Assembly (NCBI RefSeq): GCF_000019845.1
Contig: NC_010581.1
Location: 3,043,501 to 3,107,500, forward strand
DNA from: Beijerinckia indica subsp. indica ATCC 9039
Lineage (GTDB): Bacteria; Pseudomonadota; Alphaproteobacteria; Rhizobiales; Beijerinckiaceae
DNA length: 64,000 bases
Direction: 5' to 3'
Part shown: positions 57,369-64,000 of the stretch, piece after piece
Layout: every line of letters begins with the position of its first letter
Position numbering within the stretch: position 1 is the stretch's first letter
Position numbers and translations under genes: made by a program
The notes under the pieces: model-generated
Seen by the model: the letters and a program-made list of their open reading frames with translations, nothing else
Database searches by the model: none
What the model was told of the DNA's origin: nothing

Positions 57369-58841
57369 TCACGTGCAAGGTGCCGACGAATTATTCCTCA
57401 CCGGCACGCTATTCGTGAACTGCAAGGGATTGCACGTCACATTGGCCGTAATGCCGCAGCCAGAGTCCAGGCGAACCGCATAAGGAACCGATGGCGTGCC
57501 CGTCTCGCTGACAGCCAGAGTCAATTGGCAGTTCTTGGAAAGCCCCAGCCCATCCGAAACACTATAGGCCATAACGGTATTATTATGATTCCGGCAGGCA
57601 TCTACGACCGTCACATTTGCAGTGACGTTGGAAGAACCAGCCATCCGCAGGCCATTGCCATCCGTATCAGTCACGCTGCCTGTGAGCGTGACCGCGCTGG
57701 CGCTGTACAATCGGATGCCATGGCCCTCACCCCCGCTATATGGGCTGTCGCGAACATGATTGATCGTAATATTCGCGACTGAAACATCGCTGCATGTGCT
57801 GATCACGAGCCCCTGCGGATCTGTCTGCGCCGATTCATTGGTGCCGTCCCCACCGGTGTACGGGGCAGGATGACCAAGAATATCGCCAACTGCATCATAT
57901 CCGACATTCGAGACATTGACGGTTCCAACCGTCGTATGGTTCGATTCAATATCAAGACCTCTCAGCGAGGTCTTATTCGTGACCACAGTGTCAAATCGAA
58001 CATAGGTCGGACCGTTTCTCGTCTTACAGCCATCTTTTCCGCTCGTATCGACGGAAATACGTTTTACATGGACATTGGTCACACCCGTCCCGAAGTCGTC
58101 ATGGGTATAGAATGCGCTATCGGTGGTCCGCGAAAGCTTGACAACGCCGAAGACCACCCCATCGGTCGGCTTGATACCTGAATGGTTGTACCATAGAGAG
58201 ACGGGTTTGGTCTCTGTCATGACGGCCACAGCCGTTCCCTGACGGCTGATGAAGCGTTTTGTGTTCCCAATATCATCAGCTGTCAGCAAATCGATGTTTG
58301 CATTCGTCAAACCGGAAAATATAGAGCCCCCGGTATAGATCGTTTGAAGGTCGAGATTACTGATTTGAAGGCTGTCGACATTTGCCACGACAAAGCCGAC
58401 GCTCCGCGTCCCCTTGATGCGCAAGGTCCCGATCGTGATGCCGTTCAAACGCGGCGATGTCAGATCAATCGGGCCATGAATGCTGACAAGGACGCTGATA
58501 TCACTGGTTGTTCTATCCTGACCAGCAGGCACGCCGCCATCCACGGTCAGACCGTCGATGGAAATCGGATTAATGATTTCGATTGCGTCCCCTGTTCCCT
58601 TCCACAGAAGGGTTGAAACGTCCACGCCATTGCCGGTCAATTGTAGACCGGCAGGAGGCGTCCATTTCGACATAAACGCATAGGTTTGATCGATCAGAAG
58701 AGGCTTGCCCTGCGCGACAGCCGCGTTTGCAGCGGCGACGATCGCGGCATCGGAAGAGGAAACACCATCCGTTGGCGCACCATATTGCGCCGGCGTGATC
58801 GCCCCTGTTGTAACAGTGGACGTTGATATGGACTGACTCAA
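57369..58841 (-). CDS. Beta-helix (pectate-lyase-like) tail spike
   Basis: 490 residues, starting with TTG at 58841; AAGGAGG lies 6-8 bases before it and no ATG is as well placed. AITPAQYGAPTDGVSSSDAAI is the typical head of phage spike proteins (capping strand), then right-handed beta-helix repeats with short Ile/Val/Asn-rich turns (ISIDGLTVDGG, LQISNLDLQTI, VHVKRISVDTS). It would sit at the tail tip and bind or cut surface polysaccharide. Asp/Cys-rich active site cannot be assigned. Last gene of the tail operon, next to tRNA-Thr. Confidence 0.8.
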   Translation of the reverse strand: MSQSISTSTVTTGAITPAQYGAPTDGVSSSDAAIVAAANAAVAQGKPLLIDQTYAFMSKWTPPAGLQLTGNGVDVSTLLWKGTGDAIEIINPISIDGLTVDGGVPAGQDRTTSDISVLVSIHGPIDLTSPRLNGITIGTLRIKGTRSVGFVVANVDSLQISNLDLQTIYTGGSIFSGLTNANIDLLTADDIGNTKRFISRQGTAVAVMTETKPVSLWYNHSGIKPTDGVVFGVVKLSRTTDSAFYTHDDFGTGVTNVHVKRISVDTSGKDGCKTRNGPTYVRFDTVVTNKTSLRGLDIESNHTTVGTVNVSNVGYDAVGDILGHPAPYTGGDGTNESAQTDPQGLVISTCSDVSVANITINHVRDSPYSGGEGHGIRLYSASAVTLTGSVTDTDGNGLRMAGSSNVTANVTVVDACRNHNNTVMAYSVSDGLGLSKNCQLTLAVSETGTPSVPYAVRLDSGCGITANVTCNPLQFTNSVPVRNNSSAPCT

Positions 58842-59651
58842 ATCAATCCTCCTTCGTAAATTATGAATACATTACGCATCAATGGATGCGCAATTCCTTT
58901 TATAGTATAAATAATGAGCAATGTCCTTTATGACATACTGACCATAACCAAGAGGGAAGCAAGTATATTTGCGAAATCGGGTGATTGCCGATTTCGATCA
59001 TATTGTTGCAACTTATAGTATTTACGTGCCGGAAGCAGAGTGAATGTTTTCAGTCTGCCTTTTTAGAAAAGGATTGGCGAGACTAACACTTCAATGTCTC
59101 GAACCAATTCGATCTAACCATATCTCCGCCTAACACCAACGACTCTAGGGAATACCCTCGCACGCTGGAAAGCTGTTCTTAATTCCGTGGGCGCAAGCCT
59201 CCGCAAGGTATGCGCCTACCCGTGAGAAAGAGGGTGAGGACGACAAAGATTGCTCACCCAGGACAGGGAAACGGTGAGAACCTTCAAAATATCGGAGCCC
59301 CTGCAGAAACATCATTCATACCAGCTGCCTGGAAGCGATTGCTTACGACGGTCAAAGCTCGAAGACACGTTCTAGACATGACTTGCAACAGAGTCAGTTT
59401 TTGGCAATGATTGTGCTTCACACGAATCATGTTGAAATGCTATGGTGTTCGTCATGGTTGTTTCGACTATTCAGCAGCGATCGACGAGAAACATCGAGAA
59501 GCTAACGAGACCCTCTTGAGTATGATCGCTTAAAACACAACCTGACCCTACGAGCAGGATTTCGCAGACAAACGCCCCAATCAAACTTTCGACTTCAGGA
59601 GTGATTGCCTTGTGCAACCCTCCAATACGAAGGGTCAAACAGGATAATCTC
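58842..59651. other. 810-bp gap inside the prophage
   Basis: No gene is convincing. It is AT-richer than the neighbours (58850-59110) and holds only short frames such as 59210-59410. The plus-strand gene at 59652 and the minus-strand spike diverge here, so both promoters are expected in it. Confidence 0.5.
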
Positions 59652-60068
59652 ATGAAACCAATCGACCAGATCCGCCAAGAAATCGCCTCGCTCGAGGCCC
59701 GTATCGACAAATTGCGCTCCGTCGAGGACGTGCTTTCAACGCTTGAAGGCGGAAAAGCACTTAGGCGTGGCCGGCGTGCCGCCACGCCGGAAAAGATCCT
59801 TCCCAAGGCCGCTGCCAAGCCAGCGGCGAAGACGGCAACAAAAGCGCCCGTGACGAAAGCGCCTTCCGGCGTACGCGAAGGGTCGATCGGGGAAGCCGTT
59901 CTTGATTTGCTCAAGGCCCAGGGCGCCCTGCCCCGCGCCGATATCGAAAATGCCATTCGTTCCGATCGCGATGTGGGAAAACAGTCAATTTCCGTTTCGT
60001 TGCAACGACTGCGCAAGGCCGGCAAGGTCACCCTTAAAGACAATCAATGGGCGCTCAAGAAGCGATAA
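59652..60068 (+). CDS. Coiled-coil/winged-helix protein on the opposite strand of the tail operon
   Basis: 138 residues from the ATG at 59652, with an AGGA site. N-terminal coiled coil (DQIRQEIASLEARIDKLRSVEDVL), an Ala/Lys/Pro-rich histone-like linker (about 55-80), and a C-terminal winged-helix-like domain (LDLLKAQGALPRADIENAI...ISVSLQRLRKAGKVTLKDN). Basic overall. By composition a DNA-binding protein. Being reversed inside a late phage operon makes it a candidate cargo (moron) gene. Name and target unknown. Confidence 0.7.
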   Translation: MKPIDQIRQEIASLEARIDKLRSVEDVLSTLEGGKALRRGRRAATPEKILPKAAAKPAAKTATKAPVTKAPSGVREGSIGEAVLDLLKAQGALPRADIENAIRSDRDVGKQSISVSLQRLRKAGKVTLKDNQWALKKR

Positions 60069-60074
60069 GCTGTT

Positions 60075-60653
60075 TCAAGACGCGGGTACGCCACACAGCA
60101 TGCAGTGGATGGCGAGACGAACGGCGCCAGCGGTAAAAGAGCCTCCTTGCGCCGTAAGCGTGATCGTCGATGAATTGTACCAAGCCGTCGGACCGATAAT
60201 ACCGGAATTATTCGATCCGGCGGCGATGCTAAGATCGGCGCCAAACTGGCCGCCCGTGCCCCCCGCTGCTCCATTGGGCGAGAGCGTCGCATCCACATTG
60301 AAATGTGTCGCTCCCGTAATACCCGTCACCACCAGAACGCTGACGGCAAAGACGATCGCTCGCGCCGGTATTGCAATCGTGGACTGATTCGAGTTCCCCG
60401 AGAGAGCGATCATCTCTTCCATAACCTCGAATGTCATGGCCGCGCCATGCGGCGATTGCGCGATGATTTGCGTAGCGGCAAGCGGTTCTTGACCCACTTC
60501 CGACAATTTGGCGAGCGGAACGCCACCCTGGGTGGTCCCATCACAAAGGATCAGACGATTATTCGTCGTATCCATGACGATCTCGCCCTGAGCTCCCTTG
60601 AAAGAGGCAATATCTGTTTCGGAACCGCGCCGTAGTTGTACCTGAACTGCCAT
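60075..60653 (-). CDS. Phage tail fibre/tail-tip protein
   Basis: 192 residues. The N-terminus VQVQLRRGSETDIASFKGAQGEIVMDTTNNRLILCDGTT resembles the phage hyaluronidase/tropism-determinant N-terminal domain that attaches fibres to tails; the rest is a Gly/Ser/Asn-rich beta domain. GAAGG ribosome site. It follows the tail-tip gene by 44 bp. Confidence 0.75.
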   Translation of the reverse strand: MAVQVQLRRGSETDIASFKGAQGEIVMDTTNNRLILCDGTTQGGVPLAKLSEVGQEPLAATQIIAQSPHGAAMTFEVMEEMIALSGNSNQSTIAIPARAIVFAVSVLVVTGITGATHFNVDATLSPNGAAGGTGGQFGADLSIAAGSNNSGIIGPTAWYNSSTITLTAQGGSFTAGAVRLAIHCMLCGVPAS

Positions 60654-60697
60654 GGATTAGCCTTCCGAACCTAAAGAAAAGAACGACTGCTTTCCCC

Positions 60698-62809
60698 TCA
60701 AGGAGCAGTTCCGAGAGAAATGCGGAGAGGCGAGGTCTCTGTCAGGCCGCCAAAATCGTCCACTTCCCCCAAACTATCCGCCACGAAACCATAATCGAGG
60801 CTGGTCCCGAGCAATAAGGCACTCGTCACCGGGCCTCGCGCACCATTGCCTTGTGGTTGATAGGTATAGGTCGCGCATTCGCTGAGATCTTGCACGCCAC
60901 CGCCAAAAATATTGAAGCTTTGAAACTTCAGACTGATCGTCTGGCCGATAGAGGAGGCCGGCAGCGTATATTTGAACAAGCTGTCGTCGACCCGTGTGAA
61001 GGCTACTCCGGCTGCATGTGCGGCAATGTCCGTCCCATAGAGGCCGCGCACGAGCGTTGTCAGCGCATAAGCGTTCGGACCGGTCAGTGTCGCCGTCGCA
61101 TAGGCGAATAATTCGCCATCCAGATAGCAGAGCGTCGCGCCATTTTGTGCTTCCGCCTCCGTCACACTCGTGAGCGTGCCTACTCCTTGCACGAGCGTGA
61201 CGCCCAGCGTATCCGTCGTGTCCGGATTGGATGAAACAGGCAGCACATTGGACGTCACGCCCTGGCGCGCAGCGCCCGTAATCGTGCCGATCTGTCGATA
61301 GGTCGTCGCATCGATCGAAGCATAGACATAGGCGCCCCCCCAAGCACCGCCACTGCTCGCATTTTGATTTTGGCTGCCCGACAAGGCGACCCATATTTGC
61401 GGAATGCCGCCGCTCAAGGCAACGGGTGGCTCGAAGATCACGGGAGGATTCACGGCTCCGGCTTCAGCGGCCCGATTAAAACTCTTCCCCACCGCCCCGA
61501 CCGCCGGATATTGCACCGCCGTCGCGACGCCACCGGGAAATTCCTCCGCCGTTACTGTAAGAAGACCATTGGCATCTTCTTCGATCGCCGTGATACGGAC
61601 CGGTGTCTTATCCAAGCCGAGAACCGTATCGGTCAGGGTCACGATGTCCATCGGATCGAGCAAACAATATTCATAAGATAATTTGAACGTATAGGTGTTG
61701 CGGATATAAAGCCCACGCTGCAAAATCATCTGTGCGCAAAGAAGGCCCATCGAGACATCACAGATTTCATGCGCGGTGACGGTCGAGCCGCCGCGCATGC
61801 CAAAACGCTCTATCGCATCCTGATCGAAGGCCCGGACCGGCGTCGCGGCATAATTGTTTGCCCGGTCGAAACATTCCAGCGTCTGCATATTGGCGATTGA
61901 ATGAGGATCGACCCGGGCCACGAGAACGGGATCCGCACCGTTTTCATAGATGAAATCCGCATCCGTCAGGTCATAAACAGGTACGACATCGGGCACGAAT
62001 GTCCGACCATTACCATTGACCACGCTATCACCATAGGGCCGGATCTGCAGGAGCCCACCCGACCAAACAGCAGTGGCATTGGTCAGTTGCAGCCAGCGGG
62101 TGATCAGGCTCGACGCGGTTTCCTGTGTCGTCAACGCCGGGCTGAGCCCGATGCCGATCGCGGCGCAATAGGTCTGGTAGGAGGCATCGCTCGAGGCTCC
62201 GAACAAGCTCGCGGCATCGATGCTTTCGGCCGGAAAGCCAAGTCCATATTGTGCGTTGGTCAGAAAGTCATAGAGCATGGCCGCGGGGTCCGCATCATAA
62301 CCATTAACCAGCGAACCGACCGAGGACAAACCTTTGACCTCGAAGGCGAGCGATCCGATCGAAGCGCTCGAGCCAAGATCATAATAGGATGAAGCCATAT
62401 AGGCGGTGCCATTATAATGCAGGCCGGCATAAGCATAGTCGGCTTGCACAGGTCCCCAGATATCCTGCGGTGTGCCCCCATTCATTAAGGCCAGGTTATA
62501 AGCACCATAAGACTGTACCGACTGGCTATTGTAGATCGTCCGGACCGCGTTGACCGGCCCCTCGCCGATGGCCAGCATGATCCAGGTCGAATAAGCATAG
62601 CTTGAGACCGTATGATTGCCGCCACCCTTGCCGCCCCCTGCGGAATATTGGGCATGGCTCGCAAAACCATCATGCCAGATGATGTTCGGCGCCGCGCGTG
62701 TCATGCCGTAGATGATCGGGATCGGCAGAGCGCTCGATGAGGTCTGAATGTCCATCCCCGTATAATTCGGGGTGACGGCCGCCGATTTCTTGGTGCGGAA
62801 ATAGCTCAT
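60698..62809 (-). CDS. Phage tail-tip/baseplate hub protein
   Basis: 703 residues from the ATG at 62809, overlapping the stop of the NlpC/P60 gene by 4 bp. N-terminal SSALPIPIIYGMTRAAPNIIWHDGF and GGGKGGGNHTVSSYAYSTWIMLAIGEGPV, central tail-J-like segments and C-terminal fibronectin-like part (PQGNGARGPVTSALL). It matches hub proteins after NlpC/P60 in siphovirus and GTA tails, but it is much shorter than the about 1300-residue GTA hub and lacks its TIM-barrel part. Confidence 0.85.
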   Translation of the reverse strand: MSYFRTKKSAAVTPNYTGMDIQTSSSALPIPIIYGMTRAAPNIIWHDGFASHAQYSAGGGKGGGNHTVSSYAYSTWIMLAIGEGPVNAVRTIYNSQSVQSYGAYNLALMNGGTPQDIWGPVQADYAYAGLHYNGTAYMASSYYDLGSSASIGSLAFEVKGLSSVGSLVNGYDADPAAMLYDFLTNAQYGLGFPAESIDAASLFGASSDASYQTYCAAIGIGLSPALTTQETASSLITRWLQLTNATAVWSGGLLQIRPYGDSVVNGNGRTFVPDVVPVYDLTDADFIYENGADPVLVARVDPHSIANMQTLECFDRANNYAATPVRAFDQDAIERFGMRGGSTVTAHEICDVSMGLLCAQMILQRGLYIRNTYTFKLSYEYCLLDPMDIVTLTDTVLGLDKTPVRITAIEEDANGLLTVTAEEFPGGVATAVQYPAVGAVGKSFNRAAEAGAVNPPVIFEPPVALSGGIPQIWVALSGSQNQNASSGGAWGGAYVYASIDATTYRQIGTITGAARQGVTSNVLPVSSNPDTTDTLGVTLVQGVGTLTSVTEAEAQNGATLCYLDGELFAYATATLTGPNAYALTTLVRGLYGTDIAAHAAGVAFTRVDDSLFKYTLPASSIGQTISLKFQSFNIFGGGVQDLSECATYTYQPQGNGARGPVTSALLLGTSLDYGFVADSLGEVDDFGGLTETSPLRISLGTAP

Positions 62810-63270
62810 GAGGTTTCTTTGTCCTCGGACGCCCAATAGGAGAAAAAACGACGGCTGCGTTTGGCCTGATCGAGTTGGGCATTCTGGCCGAGCCTTTCCT
62901 CGATGACGGCCCGCGCCAGTGAATAGGCATGAACGAACGTCAAGGGATCAGTCTTGGTGATGATGCCTCCATGGGCGTAACAGCGGCCATATTTGAAGAC
63001 GACAATATCGCCCGGCCCCGGCACATCCACTTCCCGGCAGCGATCGAAGACAAATCCAAGATAACGCTCCTCCGACCGATGCAAATGCCAATCAGAAGCA
63101 TAAGGACGCGGATCAAAGGGGACGCAAAGACCCGTATCGACGAAGACACGCACCAAAAGCATGCCGCAATCGACACCGGCCCCAAGCACATCGGCGCATT
63201 GATGATAAGGCGTGCCGATCCAGCGACGCGCCTCGCTGACGATCAGCGCGCGTTCGGTTTCTTCGCTCAT
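62806..63270 (-). CDS. Phage NlpC/P60 tail peptidase
   Basis: 154 residues. Catalytic Cys in GVDCGMLLVRVF and His in YAHGGIITK give the NlpC/P60 Cys-His core; ARRWIGTPYHQCADVLG precedes it. Phage tail peptidases of this class open peptidoglycan on DNA entry. Lies between the DUF2163 gene and the hub, the order conserved in GTAs and many prophages. Confidence 0.93.
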   Translation of the reverse strand: MSEETERALIVSEARRWIGTPYHQCADVLGAGVDCGMLLVRVFVDTGLCVPFDPRPYASDWHLHRSEERYLGFVFDRCREVDVPGPGDIVVFKYGRCYAHGGIITKTDPLTFVHAYSLARAVIEERLGQNAQLDQAKRSRRFFSYWASEDKETS

Positions 63271-63278
63271 GCGGTTCC

Positions 63279-64000
63279 TTAATAGGCGGATACAGGCGCG
63301 GGGACGTAGGGAAAGCCCCGGAAATTGGCCTGATTGGAAAATTTGGCGCCACAGGACGCAAAGGTGTGGTCACAGCCCTGATAGATCGTGAATGTATCAC
63401 CGATTGAGGGTGGACGATCGAGCGGATAAGCCAGGCCAAACTGGGCTGTATTGGCCCATTTCACCGTTGCCGTGACGCCATTATTGACCCCTGAGGTAAA
63501 GGTCACGAGCCCCTGTTCATAGGCAGGCTCAGAGGCAGACCATTGAATTACAAAGGGGGTCGAGCCGCTTTCCACGCTGCCATCGGCACGGAAAGCGTTT
63601 CTGGCAAGGCCGCAACCCGCGTCATAGAGAACATGATTGCAATGAGGCTGATAGAGATTGCGTGGCATTTGCACGTCGAGCAGGGCCAATTCGGAATTGA
63701 CCGTGATTTCCGCCGTGCTACGGCCGAGTTGATCGATCGTTGCCACACGCCCGACGAAGAGGATTACGCTGCCGATCGGCGCGGTTCCCCAGGCAGCGAG
63801 AAAAGCCCGTTCACGCTTGATACGACAGCCGTCGAACAGGCCATTGCGCAAAGCCGAGAGGATGGGAATACCGCCGATCGTATCCGTCGGCCGCGCCGCT
63901 AGTGTGATGCGCTGCTGATCCACCTCAAGGCCGGTCACGGCTTTATAATGGAGGCCATCGACGAGAATGGAATCGGCGCGATAGACATAGCCATTGAGCG
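63279..64000 (-). CDS. Phage DUF2163-family tail protein (5' partial)
   Basis: The frame is open to the window edge, so the gene starts beyond 64000. Visible segments: YVYRADSILVDGLHYKAVTGLEVDQQRITL near the start, VGRVATIDQLGRSTAEI, and the C-terminal Cys-containing CNHVLYDAGCGL and YQGCDHTFASCGAKF. DUF2163 proteins precede NlpC/P60 in GTA and prophage tail operons. Full proteins are about 290 residues; 240 are seen here. Confidence 0.9.
   Translation of the reverse strand, partial: LNGYVYRADSILVDGLHYKAVTGLEVDQQRITLAARPTDTIGGIPILSALRNGLFDGCRIKRERAFLAAWGTAPIGSVILFVGRVATIDQLGRSTAEITVNSELALLDVQMPRNLYQPHCNHVLYDAGCGLARNAFRADGSVESGSTPFVIQWSASEPAYEQGLVTFTSGVNNGVTATVKWANTAQFGLAYPLDRPPSIGDTFTIYQGCDHTFASCGAKFSNQANFRGFPYVPAPVSAY

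Larger units (their letters stand above)
57183..64000. mobile_element. Prophage tail module (right end of a prophage)
   Basis: Genes on the minus strand run DUF2163 protein, NlpC/P60 peptidase, tail-tip protein, tail fibre and beta-helix spike, the end of a siphovirus-like late operon. An opposite-strand gene sits inside. The module ends 190 bp from the 3' end of tRNA-Thr, a common attachment site. The remainder of the prophage lies beyond the window; no integrase or att duplicate can be checked. Confidence 0.7.

Noticed and set aside
57369..64000. Gene transfer agent cluster
   Set aside because: The hub is too short and the fibre, spike and opposite-strand gene are phage-like; prophage fits better.

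Overview
The window looks like a chromosomal segment of an alphaproteobacterium of the order Hyphomicrobiales (Rhizobiales), most likely Beijerinckiaceae. The inference rests on the gene order erpA / dgt-argS-SPOR-scpA-scpB-tatA-tatB-tatC-serS-surE-pcm-nlpD, on a rhizobial-type flagellar block (fliF, motB, motC, fliK/motD) and on RIME-like intergenic palindromes. The species call is inference; no rRNA is present.

Layout. (1) Positions 1-7918 are an accessory defence block: the 3' part of a type I restriction hsdR, an overlapping YgjP-type metallopeptidase, an AAA-ATPase plus subtilase pair matching the IetAS anti-phage system, a small plasmid/ICE-type gene and a decayed, repeat-bearing stretch. 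The block ends against the 3' end of a tRNA-Met gene (7919-7995). (2) 8199-14642 is housekeeping: copper ATPase copA with a perfect palindrome in its leader, an RBBP9-like hydrolase, a ferritin-like protein, purB and a P1/DmpA peptidase. (3) 14805-22879, all on the minus strand, is a flagellar block: flagellin, then fliF, a FliH-like gene, motB, motC, fliK/motD and a lytic transglycosylase, mostly coupled by overlapping start and stop codons. (4) 23536-31797 holds plus-strand metabolic genes: a multi-rhodanese protein, a luciferase-like monooxygenase, a class II aldolase, and an apparent three-gene set of a pyridine-nucleotide reductase fused to a patatin lipase, acetoacetate decarboxylase and 3-hydroxybutyrate dehydrogenase (polyhydroxybutyrate/ketone-body metabolism). 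(5) 31889-47982 is the conserved core: cobS, a DUF3775 gene, nlpD-pcm-surE-serS, tatCBA, scpBA, a SPOR protein, argS, dgt and erpA. The nagZ gene often found between the SPOR gene and scpA is absent. (6) 48395-56894 contains a large secreted protein of unknown function, several small unknown genes, ilvD, a methyltransferase, a host-attachment family protein and murA. (7) From tRNA-Thr(GGT) (57108-57182) to the end of the window is the tail end of a prophage: DUF2163 protein, NlpC/P60 peptidase, tail-tip protein, tail fibre, an opposite-strand DNA-binding-like gene and a beta-helix tail spike.

The most interesting items are the reductase-patatin fusion, the defence block beside tRNA-Met, the copA leader palindrome, the prophage with its opposite-strand cargo gene, and two families of dispersed palindromic repeats. 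No CRISPR array, rRNA or complete integrase gene was seen. Many starts were moved downstream of the longest open frame where an ATG with a ribosome-binding site fits better.
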